From positions 248,001-312,000 of the forward strand of contig NZ_PRLE01000003.1 in assembly GCF_003287495.1 (NCBI RefSeq): a stretch of 64,000 nucleotides of DNA, written 5' to 3'. This document shows positions 7,849-16,046 of this stretch, in pieces (position 1 is the stretch's first letter; each line of letters opens with the position of its first letter). Under the pieces are notes generated by a model, which saw nothing but the letters and a program-made list of their open reading frames with translations, made no database searches and was not told where the DNA came from. The DNA is from Faecalibacterium prausnitzii. GTDB taxonomy: Bacteria > Bacillota > Clostridia > Oscillospirales > Ruminococcaceae. The translations under genes and the position numbers were made by a program.

Positions 7849-8856
7849 TCAATGATAAAATGTATCAAAATTGATCTGACGGTAGAACCGCTGCTGGAGC
7901 TGGTCGAAGCTCTCGCAGTTCTGGGCCAGCAGCCACATCACCTTGGTGATGACCGCCTCAATGGTCATGTCATGGGCTTCCAGGAAACGGAAGCGGTTCT
8001 TGACCCGTTTGCCCACCTCGTAAATGCCCACATCGCTGCCCTCGTAGGTGACCTGAGTGGTCAGGATCAGGATTTTGTGGGTCTGGTCGTAGTCGCCCAA
8101 CCCCTCGGCAAAGGCGTCCATCAGCCGCTGCGGGATGCCGCCCACGCCAAAGCTTTCCACGATCACACAGTCGTAATGTTGAAAGATGGCCGGGATCAGC
8201 TCGGGGCTCAGGCCGGGAGTCAGCTTGAGCAGAAAGACTTTGGGGTTGAGCGCCCGGCCAAACTCCACCGGGCCGGTGGGCCAGGGAGAGGGGACATACC
8301 GCACCAGCCGGTCGCCCTGCACCAGCGCCAGCGCCGGGAAGTTGACCGACGCAAAGGCATCATAGCTGATGGTCTTGTTCTTTTTGGCGCGGGTGCCCGC
8401 GATGACATGCCCGCCGAACACCACCATCACGCCCCGGCTCCCGGGGTCCAGCGCACAGATCACGCTGTCCCGCAGGTTTTTCTTGGCGTCGGTGATCTCA
8501 TTGGAGATGGGCTGCTGGGCGCCTGTCAGGATGATGGGCTTGTCGGCGTTCTGAATGAGGTAAGAAAGGGCCGCCGCCGAGTAGGCCAGCGTATCGGTGC
8601 CGTGGCAGATGATGAACCCATCGTAGAGGGCGTAATTCTCCTGCACAGCCCGGGCCATCATGAGCCAGTGCTCGGGGCCCAGGTCGGTGCTGTCGATGCT
8701 GCACAGAGCCAGTGTCTCAGGGCAGCAGAGCTCCTGCAGCTCCGGCAGGTGGGCCAGCAGCTCCTCGCTGGAAAGGACGGGCTTGAGCCCCTGGGCCGTG
8801 CGCACACTTGCAATGGTGCCGCCCGTGGTGATAAAAAGCAGGCGTTGCTTGGACAT
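7849..8856 (-). CDS. ansA: Type I L-asparaginase
   Basis: 335-residue cytoplasmic asparaginase converting L-asparagine to aspartate and ammonia. The start at 8856 follows GGAGGC. The first catalytic Thr is in TTGGTIAS near the N-terminus; the second triad is in CHGTDTLAYSAAAL with the Lys in DAKKNLRDS. No signal peptide, so type I rather than the secreted type II. Divergent from the flavoprotein gene; a TATACT -10 box lies about 40 bases upstream of its start codon. It stands alone as one transcription unit. Confidence 0.9.
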   Translation of the reverse strand: MSKQRLLFITTGGTIASVRTAQGLKPVLSSEELLAHLPELQELCCPETLALCSIDSTDLGPEHWLMMARAVQENYALYDGFIICHGTDTLAYSAAALSYLIQNADKPIILTGAQQPISNEITDAKKNLRDSVICALDPGSRGVMVVFGGHVIAGTRAKKNKTISYDAFASVNFPALALVQGDRLVRYVPSPWPTGPVEFGRALNPKVFLLKLTPGLSPELIPAIFQHYDCVIVESFGVGGIPQRLMDAFAEGLGDYDQTHKILILTTQVTYEGSDVGIYEVGKRVKNRFRFLEAHDMTIEAVITKVMWLLAQNCESFDQLQQRFYRQINFDTFYH

Positions 8857-9000
8857 AAAATGGAAGCCTCCATGAAAATTCAAATCATGGAACCAGTATA
8901 ACACAATCCAAAACTTTTTGGAACTCAGTCACGGAAAACGGGCAGATTTTGTGTATAATAGAAGTGTAAGCAAACATCGGACCTGAAAAGGAGAATATAA

Positions 9001-9858
9001 ATGTCGAACATTGTCATTATCGGTTCCGGCCCGGCGGGCGTATCGGCTGCACTGTACGCCGCGCGGGCAGGCGTGGACACCACCATCCTGACCAAGGGCC
9101 CGGGCGCCCTGGACCGCGCCGAGCTCATCCAGAATTACTACGGCTTTGCCGAGCCCATCTCGGGGGCAGAGCTGGAGCGCCGGGGCATGGAGGGTGCCAG
9201 AGCTGTAGGCGTGAAATTCGTCACCGCCGAGGCCGTTGGCCTGACTTATACCGATAAGCTGACGGTCGAAACGCTGGACGGCGATTACCCGGCAGACGCC
9301 GTCATTCTGGCAACCGGATCTTCCCGGGCCGCTCCCCGCATCCCAGGGCTGACCGGGCTGGAGGGCCACGGCGTGAGCTACTGCGCCACCTGCGACGCGT
9401 TTTTCTACCGTGGCAAAGATGTGGCTGTGCTGGGCAGCGGCGAGTATGCCCTGCATGAAGCGCAGGCACTGCTCCCGGTGGCAAAAAGCGTCACTTTGCT
9501 GGCCAACGGCCAGCCTCTGACCGCGGAGTTCCCGGCAGAAGTGGCTGTCCGCCCCGAAAAAGTAGAAGCCATTCTGGGGGAACAGCGGGTCTCCGGCGTC
9601 CAGCTGGCAGGCGGCGAGACTGTGGCACTGGATGGCGTGTTCGTCGCATTGGGCGTGGCAGGCAGCACCGCTCTGGCCCGCAAGCTGGGGGCCGAAGTGG
9701 ACGGGAACCGCATCGTCACCGATGCGCACATGATGACCACTCTGCCCGGCCTTTACGCGGCAGGCGACTGCACCGGCGGCCTGCTGCAGGTTGCCAAGGC
9801 CGTGTACGAGGGTGCCCTTGCGGGCAGCGAGGCCGCCAAGGCCCTGCGGAAAGGATGA
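9001..9858 (+). CDS. Thioredoxin-reductase-like flavoprotein
   Basis: 285-residue NAD(P)H:FAD disulfide oxidoreductase; start preceded by AAAAGGAGAA and a TATAAT at 8954. The FAD site is GSGPAGVSAALYAA at the N-terminus, the redox-active pair is CATC near residue 131, the NAD(P)H site is LGSGEYALHEA, and the closing FAD motif is GLYAAGDCTGG. It is about 25 residues shorter than classical TrxB, and no thioredoxin gene is adjacent. It may reduce another small redox protein. The Crp/Fnr-type regulator follows three bases later, suggesting redox control of one by the other. Confidence 0.8.
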   Translation: MSNIVIIGSGPAGVSAALYAARAGVDTTILTKGPGALDRAELIQNYYGFAEPISGAELERRGMEGARAVGVKFVTAEAVGLTYTDKLTVETLDGDYPADAVILATGSSRAAPRIPGLTGLEGHGVSYCATCDAFFYRGKDVAVLGSGEYALHEAQALLPVAKSVTLLANGQPLTAEFPAEVAVRPEKVEAILGEQRVSGVQLAGGETVALDGVFVALGVAGSTALARKLGAEVDGNRIVTDAHMMTTLPGLYAAGDCTGGLLQVAKAVYEGALAGSEAAKALRKG

Positions 9859-9861
9859 ATC

Positions 9862-10560
9862 ATGCCGGAATTGGATAAAAAGTCCCCTGTCTGCCCGGAC
9901 TGCCTGGCCTGCGGCTTCCCGTTCTGGGAGCAGCTGACCCCGGAGGAGCAGGAGTTTCTCTGCCGCACCACCCGGCCGGTCAAGTACAAGAAAGGGGAGC
10001 GGGTGCACAGCCCCGTGGAAAACTGCGTGGGCATCCTGCTCCTCCGCACCGGCCAGCTGCGAGCCTATCTCCTCTCCGAGGATGGCCGGGACGTGACCCT
10101 TTACCGCCTCTTCCCGGGGGAGGTCTGCATCCTCTCGGCCTCCTGTGTCATGGATTCGGTCAATTTTGATCTGTACATCGACGCCGAGGAGGACACCGAG
10201 GCCTACTGCATCGGCGCTGGAACGTTCCGCCGCCTGATGCAGCAGAATGTTCACGTCCGCTGCTTTGCCTACCAGATGACCGCGGAGCGCTTCTCGGATA
10301 CCATGTGGACGATGCAGCAAATTCTGTTTATGAGCGCCGACCGCCGCCTTGCCATCTTCCTCACCGACGAGCTGGCCAAGACCGGCGGCAGCGATGTCCG
10401 CATGACCCACGACCAGATGGCCCGCTATATGGGCTCCGCCCGCGAGGTGGTCAGCCGCCTGCTGAAATATTTCGCGCAGGAGGGCTGGGTGCGCCTCTAC
10501 CGTGGCGGCGTGGAGGTGCTGGACAAGCAGAAGCTGCAGGAGATCGCGAGAGGGCAATAA
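9862..10560 (+). CDS. Crp/Fnr-family transcriptional regulator with N-terminal cysteines
   Basis: 232 residues: cyclic-nucleotide-type beta-barrel (about residues 25-140), dimerization helix, then a winged helix with MTHDQMARYMGSAREVVSRL (about 180-200). The N-terminus has CPDCLACGF, with a further Cys in the segment FLCRTT; the spacing could bind an iron-sulfur cluster or form a redox disulfide, as in Fnr-like proteins. It is co-transcribed with the flavoprotein gene upstream (3-base gap) and closed by a strong terminator. The target genes are unknown. Confidence 0.82.
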   Translation: MPELDKKSPVCPDCLACGFPFWEQLTPEEQEFLCRTTRPVKYKKGERVHSPVENCVGILLLRTGQLRAYLLSEDGRDVTLYRLFPGEVCILSASCVMDSVNFDLYIDAEEDTEAYCIGAGTFRRLMQQNVHVRCFAYQMTAERFSDTMWTMQQILFMSADRRLAIFLTDELAKTGGSDVRMTHDQMARYMGSAREVVSRLLKYFAQEGWVRLYRGGVEVLDKQKLQEIARGQ

Positions 10561-10570
10561 CATCAACAAA

Positions 10571-10610
10571 AACGAGCCATTTACAAGTACCGCTGTAAAT
10601 GGCTCGTTTT
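10571..10610. terminator. Bidirectional terminator
   Basis: 15-bp perfect stem AACGAGCCATTTACA / TGTAAATGGCTCGTT with TTT tail, between convergent genes. Confidence 0.9.
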
Positions 10611-10611
10611 C

Positions 10612-11154
10612 TCACTTTGCGACTGTGATCCGGACTCTTGCCGCAGCCTGTCCGGTGGGCTGTTCCGTTTCCAGATCGTATGCTGTAAACAGTGCTGTTG
10701 CCGTATAGCTGCCGCCGGGCAGGACTGTCTCCAGCGGCACCGCCTGAATGTGATATCCCGGTTCTATGAGGCCGGAGGCATACAGCACCTCCCCGGTATC
10801 ATCCCGGCTCAGAGTGACGCTCATCAGATGGTGATTGGCCGGAATATTTTCCACCCGCAGCTCCGCTTCCGCTCTGCCGCTGGTCATCCGGATATCCGGG
10901 TTGATGGAGATGTTGAACATCCCTTCCTGCACGACTTTGTCCAGCTCTGCCTGAATCTCCGCCTCCGACTTTCCCTCGTACTGACCTATCGTTGCATTGG
11001 GGTCACGGGCTCCCGGAGCAAAGGCCTGCTTTGCGCTGTTCGGCGTCTTCAGCAGGAAAACGCCTGCCGTCACGGCAGAAACCAGCACCAGCGGAAGCCC
11101 ACGGGACAGGAGAAATTTCAGGCCAAGGAGGACTTGTTTGTGATACTCCCGCAT
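10612..11154 (-). CDS. Hypothetical membrane-anchored protein
   Basis: About 180 residues (187 if the TTG at 11175 is used). One N-terminal hydrophobic helix (GLPLVLVSAVTAGVFLL) follows a basic segment, then an outside domain rich in beta strands. MSVTLSRDDTGEVLYASG and ENIPANHHL suggest an immunoglobulin-like beta-sandwich, but I do not recognise the family. The gene lies downstream of the secreted protein at 11224 with a terminator-like hairpin between them, so it may be expressed by read-through. Function unknown. Confidence 0.6.
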   Translation of the reverse strand: MREYHKQVLLGLKFLLSRGLPLVLVSAVTAGVFLLKTPNSAKQAFAPGARDPNATIGQYEGKSEAEIQAELDKVVQEGMFNISINPDIRMTSGRAEAELRVENIPANHHLMSVTLSRDDTGEVLYASGLIEPGYHIQAVPLETVLPGGSYTATALFTAYDLETEQPTGQAAARVRITVAK

Positions 11155-11180
11155 CCAATGCACCCACTTTCTCAAACGAT

Positions 11181-11216
11181 AAAAACACCGGGGCGGGCGA
11201 GCCCCCGCTCCGGTGG
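11181..11216 (-). terminator. Intercistronic terminator
   Basis: On the minus strand CACCGGAGCGGGG / CCGCCCCGGTG followed by TTTTTAT, after the stop of the 11224 gene and before the next start. Confidence 0.7.
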
Positions 11217-11223
11217 AAACAGT

Positions 11224-11859
11224 TTATCCTTTTGGATTTGGCCCATATATCTCGCCTGGCTCTATGGTATACGCAATCGTGAAGAGTTCCTGCTTATCGG
11301 CCCACTTCGCACTGATGCCATTCACTTTTCCTTTAAACTCAAATTCAATTTTTCCGCCCTGATCGACATTCCAGGTGTTATAGGTCGTGGGCTCAGTCCC
11401 AAACGATTGCTTTGTATTATCACTCCCAGACACAAAGGTAATCGTATCCGAAATAGGACTCATACTGCCCGGATTTGTTCCAGTCATCGTCAGATAAATC
11501 TGCCGATCCTGCAAATTCTCATCACTCTCTACAAAAGAATATGCTGCATCGAGCATGGTTACGCGGATATCCGAAACATGAAAAATTTCAGAGCCCGTAT
11601 TGGTAATTGCATAGCCCCCTGGACAAACAAAATCACCATTGCGTTTGACTGCAAAAGTGACATTGAGAGGAACTGTTGCAGAAAGATTTGCCGGTACTGC
11701 AACGACGCTGAATGTAGTCTGGGCTTCATTGTTCTGGAACAGATTACCCTCTCCCGTAACTTCCTGCCCATAGTCTTCTTCTGCTAAGGCAGTCAGGCTG
11801 AGGCTCAACGCCAAAACAAATGCGAGGACAATGGTAACAAGCTTCTGCAAATGTTTCAT
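11224..11859 (-). CDS. Secreted hypothetical protein
   Basis: 211 residues with a clear signal peptide (MKHLQKLVTIVLAFVLALSL, cleavage after ALA). The mature part is beta-rich: SATVPLNVTFAVKRNGDF, then YAITNTGSEIFHVSDIRV, then a Thr/Ser-rich region. This pattern resembles extracellular beta-sandwich proteins of Firmicutes, but I cannot name the family. Base composition is clearly more AT-rich than the neighbours, suggesting transfer or weak selection. Probably released or bound to the membrane protein encoded next to it. Function unknown. Confidence 0.65.
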   Translation of the reverse strand: MKHLQKLVTIVLAFVLALSLSLTALAEEDYGQEVTGEGNLFQNNEAQTTFSVVAVPANLSATVPLNVTFAVKRNGDFVCPGGYAITNTGSEIFHVSDIRVTMLDAAYSFVESDENLQDRQIYLTMTGTNPGSMSPISDTITFVSGSDNTKQSFGTEPTTYNTWNVDQGGKIEFEFKGKVNGISAKWADKQELFTIAYTIEPGEIYGPNPKG

Positions 11860-12053
11860 AGGACAGCCCTCTCACATCAAAGCAGCAGGCGAATATTCAC
11901 AAAACTATTATACATGAGCCAGAAATTATATGCAATACATTTTAACAAAATTTTTGTTCGCACTTTTAATTTTTTGAGAAGAACGTGAAACACGGACGAT
12001 GAACAACTGTACCATTTTGCAGATATGGCCGATGCCCACGAACGCCTTTTGAA

Positions 12054-12082
12054 TTGCAAAATGATTTTTCAGTTGCTATACT
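12054..12082 (+). promoter_or_regulatory. Promoter of the esterase-like gene
   Basis: TTGCAA (12054-12059), 17 bases, TATACT (12077-12082), 34 bases before the ATG at 12117. The rest of the AT-rich gap from 11860 shows nothing further that I recognise. Confidence 0.6.
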
Positions 12083-12116
12083 GGGCTTATCAAAATTTTT
12101 TCGGGAGGCTGCTGCA

Positions 12117-12802
12117 ATGACCGCACAGACAATGCAAATCGGGAACAGACCTTGCCGCATTTACGGCGAAGCCCATGCAGAATACCTGCTGCTCCAAATG
12201 ACCGGCGAACACGAGCTGCAAAGCATGGAAAGCGAGATTGCCGCTATTGCACAGAGTGCGCACCACTTTTTGTTTGCGGCCGTGCCCGTGGAAAGCTGGA
12301 ACGCGATGCACTTTCTCCGTGGAAGTCTCCTGCCGTGTGGGGAAAGCAAGGGTTTGGCGGCAATGCTGCGGACACCTTGCGCTTTCTGATGGAACAGGTC
12401 ATCCCCACACTGGAGCAGCAGTTTGATCTCCCGGAAAACGTCAAAATCATTCTGGGTGGCTATTCGCTGGCCGGGCTGTTTGCGCTGTGGGCATCCACCC
12501 AGACTGATCTGTTCTATGGTATCGCCGCCGCCTCGCCCTCTATTTGGTTTCCGGGCTGGATGGAGTTTGAGCAGCAGCACCCGATACAGGCACAGCGCGT
12601 TTATCTGAGCCTTGGCAACAAGGAAGAGCGCACGAAAAACACCGTCATGGCTGCAGTAGGGGATAATATCCGCACCCTGCACAGTCGGCTTGCAGAGCGT
12701 GGCGCAGACTGCACCCTTGAATGGAACAGCGGCGGGCATTTCAAAGACGCCGACCTGCGCACGGCGAAAGCCTTTCAGTGGGCGATGGAGGAACACACAT
12801 GA
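12117..12802 (+). pseudogene. Frameshifted alpha/beta-hydrolase (PF00756-like esterase)
   Basis: Reads as one esterase only if the frame changes near 12303. The first frame (ATG 12117, site GGGAGG) gives MTAQTMQIGNRPCRIYGE up to VPVESWN; the second resumes with DALSPWKSPAVWGKQGF and runs to 12802. One base appears to be missing between AAC (12300) and GAT (12305). The second part holds the nucleophile elbow GGYSLAGLFALWA, SPSIWFPGW and the catalytic-His region GGHFKDADLR, so the fold is clear. No slippery heptamer is seen, which argues against programmed frameshifting. It could be a true pseudogene or a sequencing error. Confidence 0.7.
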
Positions 12803-13326
12803 CCATTCGCGTTTGCGAAGCAATGAACGCCCCAGTGGGGCGTTTAAGCGACAGAACGGTTTGCGAAGCAAATGGAGGGGTCTTGCCCCGACAAGTTCTG
12901 ATTGATGCAGACGGCTGTCCGGTCGTCGATCTGACGTTGCAGATTGCAAAGCGGGTCGGCGTTCCTGTCATCATCCTGTGCGACACAGCTCACCAAATCG
13001 AGCGGGAAGGTGCGCAGACGTTGGTGTTCGACAAAGGAGCGGACAGCGTGGATTTTGCCCTCGTCAACCGGGTAAAACCGGGGGACGTGGTCGTAACGCA
13101 GGACTACGGGCTGGCGAGTATGTGCCTTGCCAAGTGCGCCCGGGTGCTGAACCAGAACGGTCTGAAATACACCGCCGACAACATAGACGCTCTCATGCTG
13201 CGACGGTATGAAAACAAAAAGCTCCTCCGTGCCGGAAAGCACCCCAAGGGGAGCCCAAAACGGACGAAGGAGCAGGATGCCAAGTTTGCGGACACGCTTG
13301 AGAAGATTCTGAGCAAAAATTATTGA
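12799..13326 (+). CDS. UPF0178 (YaiI/YqxD) family protein
   Basis: Up to 175 residues. The family core begins at VLIDADGCPVVDLTLQIA; other signatures are VTQDYGLASMCLAK (residues 115-130) and RRYENKKLLRAGKHPKGSPKR. The ATG at 12799 overlaps the esterase stop (ATGA) and has GGAGG in front, but the first 28 residues are read from a hairpin-rich repeat. A TTG at 12883 after GGAGGGG would give the usual 147-residue length. The family has a PIN-like nuclease fold with no proven activity. Followed by a terminator. Confidence 0.8.
   Translation: MTIRVCEAMNAPVGRLSDRTVCEANGGVLPRQVLIDADGCPVVDLTLQIAKRVGVPVIILCDTAHQIEREGAQTLVFDKGADSVDFALVNRVKPGDVVVTQDYGLASMCLAKCARVLNQNGLKYTADNIDALMLRRYENKKLLRAGKHPKGSPKRTKEQDAKFADTLEKILSKNY
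12808..12888. repeat. Hairpin-rich repeat overlapping the YqxD 5' end
   Basis: Two copies of GTTTGCGAAGCAA (12810-12822 and 12859-12871) flank a perfect hairpin AACGCCCC-AGT-GGGGCGTT (12825-12843). GGGGTCTTGCCCC follows. It fits a small inserted element between the esterase and the original YqxD start. Confidence 0.45.
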
Positions 13327-13370
13327 TACTGTGATGAGGCAAAAGCGGTCTTTCTCTGCTTGATGCAAAA

Positions 13371-13404
13371 TAAAAAGTCGCAGATTCGTTTGAATCTGCG
13401 ACTT
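13371..13404. terminator. Bidirectional terminator
   Basis: AAAAGTCGCAGATTC / GAATCTGCGACTTTT, a 15-bp perfect stem with a four-base loop, after the YqxD gene. Confidence 0.9.
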
Positions 13405-13405
13405 T

Positions 13406-13516
13406 TGGCGGAGATGGTGGGCATTCTCCCGCGGGCTAAGCAACAGCCCACAGGGCTGATTGCTTGCGGTCTGCGGACCGCCGCCCTGTTCTCATCCGCA
13501 CCATCTTGGCCGCAAA
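13406..13516. repeat. tRNA-mimicking palindromic repeat, copy 1
   Basis: Begins with TGGCGGAGATGGTGGG, identical to the 3' end of the tRNA-Ser at 13548 on the same strand, and ends with an inverted, imperfect version (CACCATCTTGGCCGC). The inside holds CGCGGGCTAAGCAACAGC, GGGCTGATTGCTTGCGGT and CCGCCGCCCTGTT, all of which recur in copy 2 at 45960-46153. It reads like a REP-type element whose two ends imitate the T-arm/acceptor of a tRNA. Confidence 0.6.
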
Positions 13517-13545
13517 AAAGGCACCAGCCTGAGCCGGTGCCTTTT
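13513..13545 (-). terminator. Terminator of tRNA-Ser
   Basis: On the minus strand GGCACCGGC-TCAG-GCTGGTGCC followed by six T, directly after the tRNA 3' end. Confidence 0.85.
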
Positions 13546-13547
13546 GT

Positions 13548-13638
13548 TGGCGGAGATGGTGGGATTCGAACCCACGTGCCCGGTTAAGGACAAAACGATT
13601 TCGAGTCGTTCTCGTTACGACCACTTCGATACATCTCC
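13548..13638 (-). tRNA. tRNA-Ser(CGA)
   Basis: 91 bases including an encoded CCA. The acceptor GGAGATG pairs with CATCTCC, followed by discriminator G and CCA. The anticodon stem AACGA/TCGTT encloses CTCGAAA, giving anticodon CGA (codon UCG). A long variable arm and T-loop GTTCGAATC are present, as expected for a class II tRNA. Confidence 0.95.
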
Positions 13639-13787
13639 ATATTCTGTTCCGCTCGAATCTCACGGAGGACTCATCTCCCGCACCATTCAAGCCTAATTAT
13701 TATAACAAAAACTCCGCTTTCCGTCAACCGTTTTTCATCTGTCCCGCTCCACGCCGGAATGCACCGTGCTTTTCTATTTTGCATTAT

Positions 13788-13838
13788 AACAAAACCGGCG
13801 TCTGCCGCTCGGATGAGTCTGGCAGACGCCGGTTTCTG
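13788..13838 (-). terminator. Terminator of the arginine operon (after argF)
   Basis: 15-bp perfect stem AAACCGGCGTCTGCC / GGCAGACGCCGGTTT, with T-rich sequence on the minus-strand 3' side. The rest of 13639-13853 shows no gene. Confidence 0.85.
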
Positions 13839-13853
13839 TTTTTGAAAAGAACA

Positions 13854-14774
13854 TTATTTTCCGCCCAGCAAGATGGCCAGAACGGCTTTCTGGACATGGA
13901 GGCGGTTCTCAGCCTCGTCAAAGATCTCATCCGCATGGCCTTCAAAAACGGCCGTGGAGATCTCCTCGCCCCGGTGGGCGGGCAGGCAGTGGAGCACCAT
14001 GTGGTCGGGCTTGGCCGCTGCCAGCAGGCTGCTGGTGAGCTGGTAGCCTGCGAAATCCCGCAGGCGCTGCTCGCTGTCCTGGGTGCCGGGGCGGGCCGTG
14101 TTCCAGACAGCCGTTACCACCACGTCGGCGTCCTTGACGCCCTCGGCGGGGTCGGTCGTCAGGTGGAATTTTTCGCCGTACTTGTAGGCGAACATCACCA
14201 CATCGGCCGCCGGGCGGTAGTCCCGGGGGCAGACACAGGTCACGCTCATTCCGGCCAGCAGGCCGCCCACGATGAGGCTGTTGGCCATACTGCTGCCGTC
14301 GCCCACAAAGCAGAGCTTCTGACCCGCCAGCGTGCCCCGGCGCTCCCGAATGGTCATCAGGTCGGCCAGCACCTGGCAGGGGTGGGCGTAATCGGTCAGG
14401 CCGTTGATGACGGGCACGCCCGCCAGTTCAGCAAATTCTTCCAGATCGCACTGACGGTAAGTGCGCCAGACGACGCAGTCATAATAGCGGCCCAGCACTC
14501 GTGCGGTGTCCTTGAGGGGCTCGCCACGGCCGGACTGCTGCAGCTCGGTGGCCGCGTTCATGTAGTGGCCCAGACCGCCCAGCTGGTAGACGCCCACTTC
14601 AAAGCTGTTGCGGGTGCGGGTGGAGTTCTTGGAGAACATCAGCGCCACGCTTTTCCCCGCCAGCAGGGGAGGGGTGCCCCCGGCTTTCTGCTGGGCTTTG
14701 AGCTGGTCGGCCACATCCAGGATGTGGGTCACCTCGCCGGGGGTGAGGTCGCTCATTTTCAGCAGATGTTTCAT
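13854..14774 (-). CDS. argF: Ornithine carbamoyltransferase
   Basis: 306 residues, normal for the family. It transfers the carbamoyl group from carbamoyl phosphate to ornithine, giving citrulline, in the cytoplasm. The carbamoyl-phosphate loop is NSTRTRNSFEVG (about residues 50-61); HPCQVLADLMTI follows near 130, and the ornithine loop HCLPAHRGEE near 265. The start overlaps the argD stop by four bases, so translation is coupled. It is the last gene of the operon and is followed by a strong terminator. Confidence 0.95.
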   Translation of the reverse strand: MKHLLKMSDLTPGEVTHILDVADQLKAQQKAGGTPPLLAGKSVALMFSKNSTRTRNSFEVGVYQLGGLGHYMNAATELQQSGRGEPLKDTARVLGRYYDCVVWRTYRQCDLEEFAELAGVPVINGLTDYAHPCQVLADLMTIRERRGTLAGQKLCFVGDGSSMANSLIVGGLLAGMSVTCVCPRDYRPAADVVMFAYKYGEKFHLTTDPAEGVKDADVVVTAVWNTARPGTQDSEQRLRDFAGYQLTSSLLAAAKPDHMVLHCLPAHRGEEISTAVFEGHADEIFDEAENRLHVQKAVLAILLGGK

Positions 14775-15976
14775 GCCGTTTCCTCCACCGTCTTGGGCTG
14801 CATCCCGGTGAGCACTTCGCCCAGAATTTCCAGCGCCATGTCCACATCGTGGGCGGTGAGGGTCAGCGGGGGCAGCAGGCGGAGACGGGTCTTGGCCGTC
14901 AGCACCAGCAGGCCCTTTTCACGGCAGGCAGCCAGCACATCGGCGGCCTGGATGCCCTCCAGGAAATCAATGCCCACCATCAGGCCAATGCCCGAAAGGC
15001 TTTTGACCCGGGGCAGTTTGGCAAGGCCGGTGCGGAGCTGGACGGCCCGCTCATTGACATTGGAGAGGAACGCGGCGTCCATCCGGTCCACCACCACGTT
15101 GGCACCGGCGCAGACCACCGGGTTGCCGCCAAAGGTGGAGCCGTGGCTGCCGGGGCCCATGCCTTCGGCCACTTTTTCATTCATCAGCACCGCGCCAATG
15201 GGCAGGCCGCCGCCCAGGCCTTTGGCCAGCGTAACGAGATCCGGCTTGAGGTTGTAGTGCTCACAGCAGAGGAATGTACCCGTGCGGCCCACACCGGTCT
15301 GCACCTCGTCCACAATGAGGATGAGGTCTTTTTCATCGCAGAGCGCGCGGACGGCCTGCACATATTCCGGGTCCAGCGCCATGACACCGCCCTCGCCCTG
15401 CACCAGCTCCAGCAGGATGGCGCAGGTGTGGCGGTCCACCAGCTCGGTCAGGGAGTTGATATCCCCCGCCGGGACATACTGGAAACCGTCGTTGAACGGG
15501 CCGAAGTACTGGTGGAAGACCTCCTGACCGGTGGCGGTCAGGGTGGCGATGGTACGGCCATGGAAGCTGTTGACCAGCGTGATGATCGTATCACGGCCCT
15601 TGCCGTAGTGGTCAAAGCTGTATTTGCGGGCCGCCTTGATGGCACCCTCGTTGGCCTCGGCACCCGAGTTGCCAAAGAAGACTTTGCTCATGCCGGTGCG
15701 CTTGCAGAGCTTTTTGGCCAGCTTGCCGCAGGGGGCAGTGTAATACAGGTTGGAGGTGTGCTGCAGCTTGTGGGCCTGCTCCGACACGGCCTCGGCCCAG
15801 GTCAGGTCGCAGTAGCCCAGACTGTTGACGCCGATGCCGCTGGTAAAATCAAGGTATTTCTGGCCCTCGGGGCCCTCGGCATAGAGGCCGTGGCCTTTTT
15901 CGAGGACAACAGGGTTGCGGCCATAGGTATGCAGGACATATTCATTGTCCCGCTTGATGACTTTTTCGGAATCCAT
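14771..15976 (-). CDS. argD: Acetylornithine aminotransferase
   Basis: 401-residue class III PLP aminotransferase, forming N-acetylornithine from the semialdehyde with glutamate. Visible: FGNSGAEANEGAIKAARK for phosphate binding, IVDEVQTGVGRTG with the PLP-pyridine Asp, and the Schiff-base Lys in LAKGLGGGLPIGA. The start has GGAGGTAACATT in front. A separate promoter lies in the short gap after argB, so argD-argF may be partly independent of the upstream genes. Confidence 0.93.
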   Translation of the reverse strand: MDSEKVIKRDNEYVLHTYGRNPVVLEKGHGLYAEGPEGQKYLDFTSGIGVNSLGYCDLTWAEAVSEQAHKLQHTSNLYYTAPCGKLAKKLCKRTGMSKVFFGNSGAEANEGAIKAARKYSFDHYGKGRDTIITLVNSFHGRTIATLTATGQEVFHQYFGPFNDGFQYVPAGDINSLTELVDRHTCAILLELVQGEGGVMALDPEYVQAVRALCDEKDLILIVDEVQTGVGRTGTFLCCEHYNLKPDLVTLAKGLGGGLPIGAVLMNEKVAEGMGPGSHGSTFGGNPVVCAGANVVVDRMDAAFLSNVNERAVQLRTGLAKLPRVKSLSGIGLMVGIDFLEGIQAADVLAACREKGLLVLTAKTRLRLLPPLTLTAHDVDMALEILGEVLTGMQPKTVEETA

Positions 15977-16014
15977 AATGTTACCTCCTGATCGTAGGGC
16001 TTCTCTTGCTCTCT

Positions 16015-16043
16015 ATTATATCGCCCTACTGTGCTTTCCGCAA
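16015..16043 (-). promoter_or_regulatory. Internal promoter for argD-argF
   Basis: Minus strand: TTGCGG (16043-16038), 17 bases, TATAAT (16020-16015), between the argB stop and the argD start. Confidence 0.55.
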
Positions 16044-16046
16044 TCC

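Noticed and set aside
12161-12949. 262-codon minus-strand frame over the esterase
   Set aside because: Shadow of the frameshifted esterase; no start site and no family features.
13460-13696. 78-codon plus-strand frame with a motif-like MVGFEPTCP
   Set aside because: It lies across the tRNA-Ser gene; the motif is the tRNA T-arm read in antisense, a common false gene.
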